Assembly (NCBI RefSeq): GCF_000820025.1
Contig: NZ_CDBI01000105.1
Location: forward strand, 1-46,215
DNA length: 46,215 bases
DNA from: Aeromonas popoffii
Lineage (GTDB): Bacteria; Pseudomonadota; Gammaproteobacteria; Enterobacterales; Aeromonadaceae
Direction: 5' to 3'
In this document: positions 1-8,275 of the stretch, in pieces
Position numbering within the stretch: position 1 is the first letter of the stretch
Layout of the letters: every line of letters starts with the position of its first letter
Notes under the pieces: generated by a model
The model's database searches: none
What the model saw: the letters and a program-made list of their open reading frames with translations, nothing else
Told to the model about the DNA's origin: nothing
Program-made: the position numbers and the translations under genes

Positions 1-66
1 AATTCAGTGATAGTGATAAGCCAAGGGCAACATCATTACTCACGTCAGCTTTCTGGATTAAGAATT

Positions 67-184
67 TGCCTGGCGGCCATAGCGCCGTGGAACCACCTGA
101 TCCCATGCCGAACTCAGAAGTGAAACGCGGTAGCGCCGATGGTAGTGTGGCATTCGCCATGCGAGAGTAGGACACTGCCAGGCA
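67..184 (+). rRNA. rrf: 5S ribosomal RNA
   Basis: This is the 5S RNA of the large ribosomal subunit. It matches the enterobacterial 5S sequence almost throughout: the 5' end TGCCTGGCGGCC pairs with the 3' end CTGCCAGGCA to form helix I, and the internal segments CCCATGCCGAACTCAGAAG and GAAACGC are intact. The first 66 bases are the 23S-5S spacer of an rrn operon that lies outside the window to the left. No tRNA or second 5S copy follows before the terminator. The exact ends are good to about one or two bases. Confidence 0.97.
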
Positions 185-194
185 CCCAACATCG

Positions 195-224
195 AAAGCC
201 CGCTCAGATGAGCGGGCTTTTTTA
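195..224 (+). terminator. Rho-independent terminator of the rrn operon
   Basis: AAAGCCCGCTC and GAGCGGGCTTT form an 11-bp stem around an AGAT-type loop, followed by a run of T. It sits 11 bases after the 5S gene. The 260 bases from here to the lipoprotein gene at 482 hold nothing I can identify beyond presumed promoter sequence. Confidence 0.93.
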
Positions 225-481
225 TTGGCTGAAATTCAAGTGCTTGGCTGCAATGGCGGGGCGATGCTTTCCTTCTGGCCCTTTCATTCGTTCATTTTTT
301 CCCCGCTCTGATTCGGATTACTGCGCCATCCAGCGTTATATCCCCCCGTCCATTTCGCTTGTCTGAATATAAAAAACACAGAATGTGATACCCCTACCTT
401 TCTTGTTATGCCTGCTCTGCTTTAATTCGTCTGCTCAAGTTTGATGGGCCAAGGAATCACAATAATTTGAGGAATGGATAC

Positions 482-934
482 ATGTTCAAAAGAACAGTAA
501 CGATGATACTGGCGGCGGGAACCCTGGTATTAGGCGGTTGCGCGTCCCATGGTGGTGCAGAGCAGACTGCGGCAGACAACAGCGACTTCGGTGGCAAGTC
601 CATCTACCTGCGTGGGGAGATGAACGACTGGATGGCGGTGGATGAGAGCAAGGTGGTCAAGGTGGCCGACAAGCTTTACATGGCCAAAGGCACCCTCAAC
701 AAAGAGTGGGCTCCCTACAAGTTCAAGTTTGCTGACTCTGGCTGGAGCTGTGGTACCAACTTTGGCTACAAGAGTCCGAGTGACGGTGTTGCCGTATTGG
801 GCGGTGAGGCAGTGCCGGTCAACCCCTGCTCCAAGTATGAGGAGTTGAAGTTCTCACCGGATGTGGATGGTGTCTATGAGTTCTATCTGAATATGGCGGG
901 TGAAACGCCGACCGTTTACGTCAAGAAGCCCTGA
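482..934 (+). CDS. Small lipoprotein with a carbohydrate-binding-like beta-sandwich domain
   Basis: The 150-residue product begins with a lipoprotein signal peptide (MFKRT, hydrophobic stretch 8-18) and a lipobox LGGC with the lipidated Cys at residue 20. The mature part (about 38-148) contains IYLRGEMNDW and later YKFKFAD, a pattern resembling the N-terminal immunoglobulin-like/CBM48-type domains of pullulanase-like enzymes. No catalytic domain follows, so it is not an enzyme by itself. Two cysteines at about 87 and 118 could form a disulfide. I start at ATG 482 rather than the in-frame TTG at 467 because a GAGGA ribosome site lies 8 bases upstream of 482 and the signal peptide then begins at Met. 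It is monocistronic with its own terminator. Its function is unknown; envelope glycan binding is an inference. Confidence 0.8.
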   Translation: MFKRTVTMILAAGTLVLGGCASHGGAEQTAADNSDFGGKSIYLRGEMNDWMAVDESKVVKVADKLYMAKGTLNKEWAPYKFKFADSGWSCGTNFGYKSPSDGVAVLGGEAVPVNPCSKYEELKFSPDVDGVYEFYLNMAGETPTVYVKKP

Positions 935-978
935 TCTATCTCTGAGTGTTAAATCTCTTAGAAAATTAATCGGTTAAG

Positions 979-1017
979 TGCCCTGGCCCAGAAATCTGCT
1001 GGCCGGGGCATTTTTTT
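979..1017 (+). terminator. Terminator of the lipoprotein gene
   Basis: The stem is GTGCCCTGGCC against GGCCGGGGCA, with a loop around AGAAATCTGCT and seven T residues after it. It lies 45 bases after the lipoprotein stop codon. Confidence 0.85.
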
Positions 1018-1049
1018 AGGTTAGAATCGGCGCCCTCATGGCATCAGGT

Positions 1050-1096
1050 GTACTATATGTTGTGTCATTTATTTTACATGGCACTATTTGTTGTGT
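1050..1096 (+). promoter_or_regulatory. Tandem NrdR-box-like operators upstream of nrdJa
   Basis: Two 16-bp sites, at 1050-1065 (core ACTATATGTTGTGT) and 1081-1096 (core CACTATTTGTTGTGT), each match the NrdR box consensus acaCwAtATaTwGtgt at about 13 of 16 positions. Their starts are 31 bp apart, close to three helical turns, as in known paired NrdR boxes upstream of ribonucleotide reductase genes. The second box ends 49 bases before the chosen nrdJa start. NrdR is the ATP/dATP-sensing repressor of ribonucleotide reductase genes. The matches are seen in the sequence; repression here is inferred. Confidence 0.75.
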
Positions 1097-1145
1097 TTTG
1101 TGCTGTTGTCATGATGTTGATGCATTCACATAAGGTTGATTGAAA

Positions 1146-3293
1146 ATGGCTAAATCGAACCCGGTGCTGGAGAGTGAGCTTGGCTCCCGCCTTATCCCCC
1201 TGCAGGAAACGTCCCGCGAAATCTGGGATAGCAAGTATCGCCTCAAGAGCAAGGATGGCACTCCCATCGACAGATCTATCGATGAGACATACCAGCGGGT
1301 AGCCCGTGCGTTGGCAGAGCAGGAGCTGGAGCCGGAGGCCTGGTTTGAGCCGTTTCTGTGGGCGCTGCGCAATGGGGCCATTCCGGCTGGCCGCATCACC
1401 TCCAATGCGGGGGCTTTTGAGCACAAGCCTGCCACTTCAACCATCAACTGCACTGTCTCCGGTACCATTGAAGATTCGATGGACGATATCCTCGGCAAGG
1501 TGCACGAGGCTGGCCTGACCCTGAAAGCCGGTTGCGGTATCGGCTATGACTTCTCGACCCTGCGCCCGCGCGGCGCTTTTGTCTCCGGTGCCGGTGCTTA
1601 CACGTCCGGCCCGCTCTCCTTCATGGATATCTACGACAAAATGTGTTTCACCGTCTCGTCAGCCGGTGGTCGCCGTGGCGCACAGATGGGCACCATGGAT
1701 ATCCGTCATCCCGATGTGATCGAGTTCATCCAGGCCAAGCGCGAAGATGGTCGTCTGCGCCAGTTCAACCTCTCCCTGCTGATCACCGAAGATTTCGTCA
1801 AGGCGGTGAAGGAGGATGCCCCCTGGCAGCTGATCTTCCCCTACACCGCCAAAGAGGTGGAGCAGGATGGCATTGCGCTGGACGATCCCGCTCAGGCGCT
1901 CTGGGCTGATTGGCCCAACAAGGAAGGGGTTGTTTTCAACGAGCTGGGGCAGGTCGCCTGCAAGGTCTACAAGACCCTGCCTGCCCGCAAGCTGTGGAAT
2001 GTCATCATGACCTCCACTTATGACTATGCAGAGCCCGGTTTCATCTTGATCGACAAGGTCAACCAGATGAACAACAACTGGTTCTGTGAAGAGATCCGCG
2101 CCACCAATCCCTGTGGCGAGCAGCCGTTGCCACCCTACGGCGCCTGCCTGCTCGGCTCGGTCAATCTGACCAAGTTTGTGCGCGACCCCTTTACTGAAAG
2201 AGCGGCTTTCGATTGGCAGGCGTTTCGCAAGGTGGTGGCTATCTTCACCCGCATGCTTGACAACGTGGTGGAGATCAACCAGCTGCCATTGCCCAAGCAG
2301 CGCGAGGAGATCACAGCCAAGCGCCGTCATGGCATGGGCTTCCTTGGTCTTGGTTCGACCCTCACCATGCTGCAGATCAAGTACGGTTCTGCGGCATCCG
2401 TGGCGTTTACCGAGCAAGTATCTCAGGAGCTGGCCATGACCGGCTGGCAGGAGTCGCTGCGTCTGGCCAAGGAGAAGGGCCCGGCCCCCATCATGGAGCA
2501 GGAGTTCGAGGTGACCGGCAAGATGCTGCGGCTGCGCCCGGAAATGGTGACCGATGGCCTCAAGGTTGGCGACAAGGTGAAGGGCAAGGTGCTGCACGCG
2601 CGCTACAGCCGCTATATGCAGCAGGTCGCAGAAGTGGATCCTGCGCTGGTCGCCGAGCTGGCCGAAGCCGGTGGCCGCTTTACCCATCACAGCAGCATCG
2701 CGCCGACCGGCACTATCTCGCTGTCGCTGGCCAACAACGCCAGCAACGGTATCGAACCGAGCTTTGCCCATCACTACAGCCGCAACGTCATCAAGTCGGG
2801 CAAGAAGAGCAAGGAGAGCGTGGACGTCTACTCCTTCGAGCTGCTTGCCTACCGCGAGCTGGTGAACCCGGCGGCCATGCCTTACACGGATGATGACGCC
2901 AGTCGTCTGCCGGAGTACTTCATCACGGCTGACGACATCACGCCGGCCCAGCACGTGGACATTCAGGCGGCGGCTCAGCGCTGGATTGACTCCTCCATCT
3001 CCAAGACCGCCAACGTGCCGACCGATTTCCCGTTCGAGCAGTTCAAGGACATCTACATGTATGCCTCGGATTCGGGGCTCAAGGGCTGCACCACTTTCCG
3101 CTTCAATCCTGAGGCCTTCCAGGGCGTGCTGGTGAAGGAGAAGGATCTGGAAAACACTCAGTACGAGTTCACCCTGGAAGATGGCTCCGTCGTCTCCGTC
3201 AAGGGGAATGAAGAGATCGAATACGATGGTGAGCTGCACACTGCCGCCAACCTCTACGACGCCTTGAAAGAAGGCTATTACGGTAAATTCTGA
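1146..3293 (+). CDS. nrdJa: Adenosylcobalamin-dependent (class II) ribonucleotide reductase, catalytic subunit NrdJa
   Basis: It reduces ribonucleotides to deoxyribonucleotides using a radical from adenosylcobalamin and needs no oxygen. The 715-residue protein has the class II active-site set: Cys102 in INCTVSG, the NPCGE loop with Asn321, Cys323 and Glu325, and Cys334 in YGACLLGSVN. It lacks the C-terminal redox-cysteine and zinc-ribbon tail of single-chain NrdJ proteins; that tail is encoded 10 bp downstream as a separate gene, as in the split NrdJa/NrdJb enzyme of Pseudomonas aeruginosa. ATG 1146 is preferred over TTG 1140 because TAAGG at 1131-1135 gives better spacing. Two NrdR-like boxes lie upstream. 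It probably supports dNTP synthesis under low oxygen when cobalamin is present. Confidence 0.92.
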   Translation: MAKSNPVLESELGSRLIPLQETSREIWDSKYRLKSKDGTPIDRSIDETYQRVARALAEQELEPEAWFEPFLWALRNGAIPAGRITSNAGAFEHKPATSTINCTVSGTIEDSMDDILGKVHEAGLTLKAGCGIGYDFSTLRPRGAFVSGAGAYTSGPLSFMDIYDKMCFTVSSAGGRRGAQMGTMDIRHPDVIEFIQAKREDGRLRQFNLSLLITEDFVKAVKEDAPWQLIFPYTAKEVEQDGIALDDPAQALWADWPNKEGVVFNELGQVACKVYKTLPARKLWNVIMTSTYDYAEPGFILIDKVNQMNNNWFCEEIRATNPCGEQPLPPYGACLLGSVNLTKFVRDPFTERAAFDWQAFRKVVAIFTRMLDNVVEINQLPLPKQREEITAKRRHGMGFLGLGSTLTMLQIKYGSAASVAFTEQVSQELAMTGWQESLRLAKEKGPAPIMEQEFEVTGKMLRLRPEMVTDGLKVGDKVKGKVLHARYSRYMQQVAEVDPALVAELAEAGGRFTHHSSIAPTGTISLSLANNASNGIEPSFAHHYSRNVIKSGKKSKESVDVYSFELLAYRELVNPAAMPYTDDDASRLPEYFITADDITPAQHVDIQAAAQRWIDSSISKTANVPTDFPFEQFKDIYMYASDSGLKGCTTFRFNPEAFQGVLVKEKDLENTQYEFTLEDGSVVSVKGNEEIEYDGELHTAANLYDALKEGYYGKF

Positions 3294-3303
3294 GAACGAC
3301 ATT

Positions 3304-3987
3304 ATGGCCAAGAAGATCGACAAGAAAATCGTCGCCTACAAGGTGAAAACCCGGGATGAGCCGCAAGAAGACCTGTCCCCGCAGGATGACGTAGTGCACA
3401 TGCATGAAACCGTGCTGCGCCCGGAGCGGCTGATGGGCACCACCTACAAGCTGAAGACGCCGGAGCATGTCTCCGAGCACTCGCTGTTCATCACTATCAA
3501 CGACATCATTCTCAATGAGGGCACGGTGCATGAGACCCGCCGCCCGTTCGAGATCTTCATTAACTCCAAGAGTCTGGAACACTACCAGTGGATAGTTGCG
3601 CTGACCCGCATCATCTCTGCCGTATTCCGCAAAGGGGGGGATGTCACCTTCCTGGTGGAGGAGCTGAGATCCGTGTTCGATCCCAAGGGTGGCTATTGGA
3701 ACAAGGGCAAGTATGTTCCCTCCCTTATCGCCGAAATTGGCAACGTGATCGAGACTCATCTCACCGAGATCGGCATGATCAAATTGCCGGGACTGGATGA
3801 GCATCAGCAGGCATTTCTGGCCGAGAAACAGGCTGAACTGCAGGTCCAGCAACAGGCAGAAGAACAGCAGGCCGGCGGTGGTTTCCCGGCCAGTGCAGCG
3901 CTCTGCTACAAGTGCCGCACCAAGGCGCTGGTGCAAAAGGATGGCTGTATGACCTGTCTCAACTGCGGTGATTCCAAGTGCGGCTGA
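3304..3987 (+). CDS. nrdJb: Class II ribonucleotide reductase accessory/C-terminal subunit NrdJb
   Basis: This 227-residue protein corresponds to the detached C-terminal part of class II ribonucleotide reductases. Residues 1-160 form a conserved region (TTYKLKTPEH, FEIFINSKS, WIVALTRIISAVFRKGGD) of the type found near the end of NrdJ proteins. A Gln/Glu-rich linker (about 165-190) precedes a Cys-rich tail with CYKCR, CMTCLNC and CGDSKCG, which can hold a zinc ribbon and supply the redox-active cysteine pair that re-reduces the active site. It follows nrdJa with a 10-bp gap, so the two are surely co-transcribed and probably form one enzyme. A terminator follows 25 bases after the stop. The ribosome site is weak, which fits translational coupling. 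Confidence 0.9.
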   Translation: MAKKIDKKIVAYKVKTRDEPQEDLSPQDDVVHMHETVLRPERLMGTTYKLKTPEHVSEHSLFITINDIILNEGTVHETRRPFEIFINSKSLEHYQWIVALTRIISAVFRKGGDVTFLVEELRSVFDPKGGYWNKGKYVPSLIAEIGNVIETHLTEIGMIKLPGLDEHQQAFLAEKQAELQVQQQAEEQQAGGGFPASAALCYKCRTKALVQKDGCMTCLNCGDSKCG

Positions 3988-4011
3988 CAAGCTATTGTTA
4001 ACTTTGACAAG

Positions 4012-4035
4012 ACCGGCCACAGTGCCGGTTTTTTT
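4012..4035 (+). terminator. Terminator of nrdJab
   Basis: ACCGGC and GCCGGT pair around CACAGT and are followed by seven T residues, 25 bases after the nrdJb stop. Confidence 0.88.
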
Positions 4036-4197
4036 ATTGCTGCTTTTTTGTTCGAACGATCTTGCCACTCAAGCGATTTGTTGCGTGATAGTAAAATCGG
4101 GCGTAGCGTTGGGGGTAATAAATCTGTCACGCTCGTGTGGTTTCAATGACATCTGAGATTCACACACGTGGCACCTTCAGTGCCAAGGAGGATGCTT

Positions 4198-5568
4198 ATG
4201 GACAACACGGACCGAAAGCTGTTTATCCTGGATACCAACGTTCTGCTTCACGAACCCCTCGCCATCTACTCTTTCAAAGAGCACGATGTGCTCATCCCCA
4301 TGACGGTGCTGGAAGAGCTCGACAACATTAAGGATCGTTACAAGGATGTCAGCCGCGACGCCCGGGTGGCTATTCGAGCGCTGGAAGATGTGTTCCGCGA
4401 TGCAACGCCCGAGCAGATCACCCAAGGTGTACCGCTGGCGGGTGAGGCGAGTGGCAATGTCTGTATCTTCAGTGACCACCATCTGCCTCAGGATGCCGAG
4501 GTGTTCACCGATAAAGAGGCCGATAACCGCATCATCAACGCGGCCCTCTATCTGCAAAAGCACGAGTTGAAGCGTCAGGTGGTGCTGGTCACCAAGGACA
4601 TCAACATGCGCCTCAAGGCCAAGGGGGCCGGGTTGGCGCATGTCGAGGATTATCGCAGCGACCAGCTGATCGACGATATCCGTCTGCTGGCCAAAGGCTT
4701 TCAGGTGGTACCCGGCAGCTTCTGGGAGCGGATCGGAGAGTGTGACAGCGAGACCCATGGCCGTGATACCGTCCATGTGATCGATGCCAACCTGCTGGAG
4801 GGGGTACACGTCAACCAGTACCTGCTCGACGAGGAGAACTTCTTCGCCGCCAGAGTCTTGAGCAATGATGGCCACAAGATCCGTATCAAGGATCTGGGCC
4901 GTGAGCGGCTGATGTCCCGCAAGGCCTGGGGTGTGCATCCCAAGAACGTCTATCAGGGGATGGCGCTGGATGCCCTGCTCGATCCACACATCGATCTGGT
5001 GATCCTGACCGGTCCGGCCGGTTGCGGCAAGACCCTGCTGGCCATGGCGGCCGCGCTGGAGCTGGTCATTGAGAAGGGGATTTACGAGAAGGTGATCGTC
5101 ACCCGGAATACCCCGGAAATTGCAGAGAGCATCGGCTTCCTGCCTGGCACCGAAGAAGAGAAGATGATGCCCTGGCTGGCGGCGGTGACAGATACCCTGG
5201 AGGTGCTGCACAAGCAGGACGAGAACATGAGCGGCTCGCTGAGCTACATCATGGAAAAGGCCAATATCCAGTTTAAATCGGTCAACTTCATGCGTGGGCG
5301 CAGCATCCAGAACACCTTCGTGTTGCTGGATGAGTGCCAGAACCTGACCGCATCCCAGATCAAGACCATCATCACCCGTTGCGGTGAGGGGACCAAGATT
5401 GTCTGCTCCGGCAACTTGGCACAGATCGACTCCAACTACCTGAGTCCGGTGACCTCGGGTCTGACCTACATAGTCGAGCGTTTCAAGGATTTCGATGGCA
5501 GTACCAACATTTTCCTGAACGGGGTGGTGCGCAGCAAGCTCGCCTCCTTCGCCGAGGAAAACCTCTGA
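4198..5568 (+). CDS. PIN-domain PhoH-family ATPase
   Basis: The 456-residue protein joins an N-terminal PIN nuclease-like domain (about 1-150) to a C-terminal PhoH ATPase domain (about 235-455), the PhoH2/YlaK type of architecture. The PIN part opens with FILDTNVLL (Asp12, Asn14) and has acidic residues at VLEELD and DKEADNRI, typical of a metal-dependent RNase site. The ATPase part shows Walker A GPAGCGKT (residues 272-279, Lys278) and Walker B VLLDECQN (Asp378, Glu379). Family members couple ATP-driven RNA unwinding to RNA cleavage; the substrate here is unknown. ATG 4198 is chosen because AAGGAGG at 4185-4191 sits six bases upstream; in-frame GTG 4168 and ATG 4192 are less well placed. It appears monocistronic. 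Confidence 0.9.
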   Translation: MDNTDRKLFILDTNVLLHEPLAIYSFKEHDVLIPMTVLEELDNIKDRYKDVSRDARVAIRALEDVFRDATPEQITQGVPLAGEASGNVCIFSDHHLPQDAEVFTDKEADNRIINAALYLQKHELKRQVVLVTKDINMRLKAKGAGLAHVEDYRSDQLIDDIRLLAKGFQVVPGSFWERIGECDSETHGRDTVHVIDANLLEGVHVNQYLLDEENFFAARVLSNDGHKIRIKDLGRERLMSRKAWGVHPKNVYQGMALDALLDPHIDLVILTGPAGCGKTLLAMAAALELVIEKGIYEKVIVTRNTPEIAESIGFLPGTEEEKMMPWLAAVTDTLEVLHKQDENMSGSLSYIMEKANIQFKSVNFMRGRSIQNTFVLLDECQNLTASQIKTIITRCGEGTKIVCSGNLAQIDSNYLSPVTSGLTYIVERFKDFDGSTNIFLNGVVRSKLASFAEENL

Positions 5569-5590
5569 TTTACCTGACTATCTTCCTATG

Positions 5591-5622
5591 AAAAAGGGGA
5601 AGCCGCTTGGCTTCCCCTTTTT
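5591..5622. terminator. Bidirectional terminator between phoH-like gene and thiQ tail
   Basis: AAAAAGGGGAAGC and GCTTCCCCTTTTT form a perfect stem with T runs on both strands. It can end the PhoH transcript from the left and the thiBPQ transcript from the right. Confidence 0.9.
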
Positions 5623-5651
5623 GATCCCGTTGCCGGCTCAGCGCCCCAGGG

Positions 5652-5800
5652 TCATTGCCCAAGGGTGCGCAGCAGGCCGGGGTGATTGCTGTTTTGCAGG
5701 ATGTCGGGTTTGCCTTGCAGGGCGATGCGCCCCTTGTCCACAAACAGCACCTGATCGGCGATGAGCTGGGTATTCTCCGGCATGATAGGGGGAGACCATC
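5652..5800 (-). pseudogene. Relic of an alternative thiQ 3' end
   Basis: Read on the minus strand, this segment encodes a ThiQ-like C-terminus: FVDKGRIALQGKPDILQNSN, then HPGLLRTLGQ and a TGA at 5654-5652. The live gene ends instead in HPGLLRYLGRAG. This distal copy carries several base differences from the live copy around FVD(K/E)GR, so it looks like the tail of a diverged allele. It is cut off from the live reading frame by stop codons and frameshifts in the repeat units to its right, and has no start of its own. Confidence 0.7.
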
Positions 5801-6100
5801 AGCTTGTTAGCCAGCACGACCAAGGTAGCGCAACAACCCGGGATGCTCGCTGTTTTGCAGGATGTCGGGTTTGCCTTGCAGGGCGATGCGCCCCTCATCG
5901 ACGAACAGCACCAGATCGGCGATGAGCTGGGTATTCTCCGGCATGATAGGGGGAGACCATCAGCTTGTTAGCCAGCGCGACCAAGGTAGCGCAACAACCC
6001 GGGATGATCGCTGTTTTGCAGGATGTCGGGTTTGCCTTGCAGGGCGATGCGCCCCTCATCGACGAACAGCACCTGATCGGCGATGAGCTGGGCATCCTCT
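5691..6100 (-). repeat. Tandem 161-bp repeats of the thiQ 3' coding end
   Basis: The word GTTTTGCAGGATGTCGGG begins at 5691, 5852 and 6013, giving two exact spacings of 161 bp. Units 5691-5851 and 5852-6012 differ at about seven positions by eye. The third copy merges into the intact thiQ coding sequence after GATGAGCTGGG near 6090. Each full unit carries about 50 codons of the ThiQ C-terminus, from the region around LMVS to LLRYLG, but the segment around the H-loop is rearranged in the extra copies (a CCCCCTATCATG stretch replaces the HNP codons). The extra copies cannot be translated as part of ThiQ. Confidence 0.92.
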
Positions 6101-6669
6101 GGATTGTGGGAGACCATCAACACGGTAATGCTCTGCTCGCAGGCGAGTCTGGCTACCTCCGCCAGCATCTCCCGGCGCAGGGCGGGATCGAGCGCCGAGA
6201 AAGGTTCATCCAGCAGTAGCAAGGGCTTGCCACGCACCAGGGCACGCGCCAGCCCGACCCGTTGTTGCTGGCCGCCGGAGAGCTGCTCCGGCAGGCGTGC
6301 CAGCATACCGCCAAGGCTGACCCGCTCTGCAGCCTGTTTCACCTGCGCCCGCTGAGCAGGGCTCAAACGCAGGCCAGGGTGCAGACCGATAGCAATGTTG
6401 TCGAACACCGAGAGGTGCAGGAACAGGTTGTGATCCTGAAACAGGGTGGTGACCGGCCGCTCGGCAGGCCCCAGCGGCAGCAGATCTTCGCCATCGAAGC
6501 TGAGGGTGCCGGACTCCACCGGCACGAATCCGGCGATCATGCCGAGCAGGGTCGACTTGCCCGCCCCGCTTGGCCCTATCAGCGCGGTGATCTCTCCCTT
6601 GGGCAGGGTCGCACTGAAGCTGACTCGCCAATCGGGGTAGCTGGTGGCAAGCGTATCAATGTTCAGCAT
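5968..6669 (-). CDS. thiQ: Thiamine ABC transporter ATP-binding protein ThiQ
   Basis: It powers import of thiamine and its phosphates with ThiP and ThiB at the inner membrane. The 233-residue product has Walker A GPSGAGKS (32-39), Q-loop at Gln78, signature LSGGQQQR (130-137), Walker B LLLLDEP (Asp154, Glu155) and H-loop His188, so the ATPase should be active. The length fits the family. ATG 6669 is preferred over the upstream TTG because GGAGGA lies just before it; it overlaps the end of thiP by 14 bases. The C-terminal residues RYLGRAG come from repeat-derived sequence, because the gene's 3' end has been tandemly triplicated. Regulation is through the TPP riboswitch ahead of thiB. Confidence 0.93.
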   Translation of the reverse strand: MLNIDTLATSYPDWRVSFSATLPKGEITALIGPSGAGKSTLLGMIAGFVPVESGTLSFDGEDLLPLGPAERPVTTLFQDHNLFLHLSVFDNIAIGLHPGLRLSPAQRAQVKQAAERVSLGGMLARLPEQLSGGQQQRVGLARALVRGKPLLLLDEPFSALDPALRREMLAEVARLACEQSITVLMVSHNPEDAQLIADQVLFVDEGRIALQGKPDILQNSDHPGLLRYLGRAG

Positions 6670-8275
6670 TTTTTCCTCCAAGCCCGCGTTCTACCAGCCA
6701 GAACAGGGAAAAACAGAGCGTAAGCAGCAGCAGGGCGGTGGCGGCCGCCTCGGTCAGCCGGTAACTGCCGAGTTGCTGATAGAGCAGCCAGGGCAGGGTG
6801 GTGAGCTTCTGGCTACCAAACATGGCGATGGCACCGAGATCTCCGAGCGAGAGGATCATCGACAGCGCCATGGCCAGTGCTAGCGGGCGGCGCAGCAGGG
6901 GCCACTCCACCAGTCGCAGGCGATGCAGACCGCGCACTCCCAGGCTGTCGGCCAGTCTATCGTACTGGTGCACCACCAGTTGCATGGGGGCTGAGAGGGT
7001 GCGCAGCACATAGGGCAGTGCCATCAGGGCGTTGACCAGCACCACCAGCCAGGGGCCGAGGGCAAAGACATCGGTAAAAGGCATGAACATGATGAAGAGG
7101 CCGGTGCTCAGCACGACTGCCGGTATCATCAGGATCATGGAGCCGCTGGCTTCCCACAGGGCGGCGGCCCGCCGCTGGTGGGTGCGAACCTTGAGGTGAC
7201 GGCTGGTGAGCAGCAGGCCGCTGCCGAGCAGGGTGGCAAGGGTGCCCGCCGCCAGTGCGATCAACAGCGACTGACCGCTGGCCTGCCACAGCTGTGTCGA
7301 GGCCAGCGCCGTCAGCAGGCCGGGATTGAAACCGGCCACCAGGATTGCCAATAGCGGTGGCAGGAAGACGGAGAGTCCCAGGATGAGGGCAGCACTGTCT
7401 ATCAGCCTGGTACCCGGCTGGTGACGATCCGGTCGCAGGCAGGGGCGATGGTTGCTGATCCGGCTGGCCGGCGTGGTCTGCAGCTTGTGTTGTAGCAGGA
7501 GCAGGGTGGCGGTCAGGAACAGCTGCACCAGCGCCAGTCCGCCCGCGGTGGCGAGGTCGAAATCAAAGCGCAGCGCCTGATAGACGGCCACCTCCAATGT
7601 GGTGGATCTGGGCCCGCCCCCCAGCGCCAGCACAGTGGTGAAGCTGGTGAAGCAGAGCATGAAGATGAGGCTGGCAAGCCCCGGCAGGATGCCACGAATG
7701 ATAGGCCACTCCAGCAGCCGGAAGATGTGGGCGGAGCGCATGCCCAGCTGACTGGCGAGACGCCAGCTCGATTCAGGTATGCTCTCTATGCTCTGCAGCA
7801 TGAGGCGCGCCGCCAGTGGCATGTTGAAGAAGACGTGGGCCAACAGTATGCCAAACAGGCCGTACAGGTAGTTGCCGGGATCCAGCCCCAGGCCGCGCAG
7901 CAGCTGCGACAGCCAGCCCTGTTTGCCGTGAACCGCCACTATGCCGAAGATGGCGATGATGACCGGCAGCACCAGCGAGAGGCCAAACAGCTTGAGCAGC
8001 AGTGAGCGACCGATGAAACGGCGCCGCGCCAGCGCTCTTGCCACCGGAATGGCTACACCTAAGCTCAGCAGGGTGGAGAGCAGCGCCTGCCCCAGGCTGA
8101 AGCCCAGCACATGGCGCAGGTAAGGGTCTGCCAGCAGGGTGCGGGGGGCCAGCGAACCGGCCTGCCACAGCAGGGCGACGAGTGGCCCCAGGGATAACAG
8201 CAGGATCAACAGGGTGGCTGCGCTACCCGGCAGCCACCAGAGGGGACGAGCCTGTGGTTTCAGATGACGGCTCAC
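6656..8275 (-). CDS. thiP: Thiamine ABC transporter permease ThiP
   Basis: This is the membrane channel of the thiamine importer, about 539 residues. It resembles two fused permease halves of the iron/thiamine class, each with several hydrophobic segments and an EAA-like loop (for example SSWRLASQLG and DRLADSLGVRG). Motifs such as ILPV-IAIFGI, GWLSQLLR and LLAHVFFNMPLAARL match E. coli ThiP. The start is uncertain: GTG 8275 overlaps the thiB stop as GTGA, which suggests translational coupling, while GTG 8296 is an in-frame alternative adding seven residues. It is the middle gene of thiBPQ; its own stop overlaps the thiQ start. Confidence 0.92.
   Translation of the reverse strand: MSRHLKPQARPLWWLPGSAATLLILLLSLGPLVALLWQAGSLAPRTLLADPYLRHVLGFSLGQALLSTLLSLGVAIPVARALARRRFIGRSLLLKLFGLSLVLPVIIAIFGIVAVHGKQGWLSQLLRGLGLDPGNYLYGLFGILLAHVFFNMPLAARLMLQSIESIPESSWRLASQLGMRSAHIFRLLEWPIIRGILPGLASLIFMLCFTSFTTVLALGGGPRSTTLEVAVYQALRFDFDLATAGGLALVQLFLTATLLLLQHKLQTTPASRISNHRPCLRPDRHQPGTRLIDSAALILGLSVFLPPLLAILVAGFNPGLLTALASTQLWQASGQSLLIALAAGTLATLLGSGLLLTSRHLKVRTHQRRAAALWEASGSMILMIPAVVLSTGLFIMFMPFTDVFALGPWLVVLVNALMALPYVLRTLSAPMQLVVHQYDRLADSLGVRGLHRLRLVEWPLLRRPLALAMALSMILSLGDLGAIAMFGSQKLTTLPWLLYQQLGSYRLTEAAATALLLLTLCFSLFWLVERGLGGKNAEH

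Noticed and set aside
139..366. A 75-codon frame beginning inside the 5S rRNA
   Set aside because: It overlaps 5S and its terminator and has no ribosome site.
5638..6095. Minus-strand frames of 66-86 codons in the thiQ repeats as separate genes
   Set aside because: They are frameshifted readings of duplicated thiQ sequence without start signals.
5691..6100. The thiQ repeats as a CRISPR array or mobile element
   Set aside because: The units are contiguous 161-bp copies of coding sequence with no spacers, inverted ends, target-site duplication or transposase.
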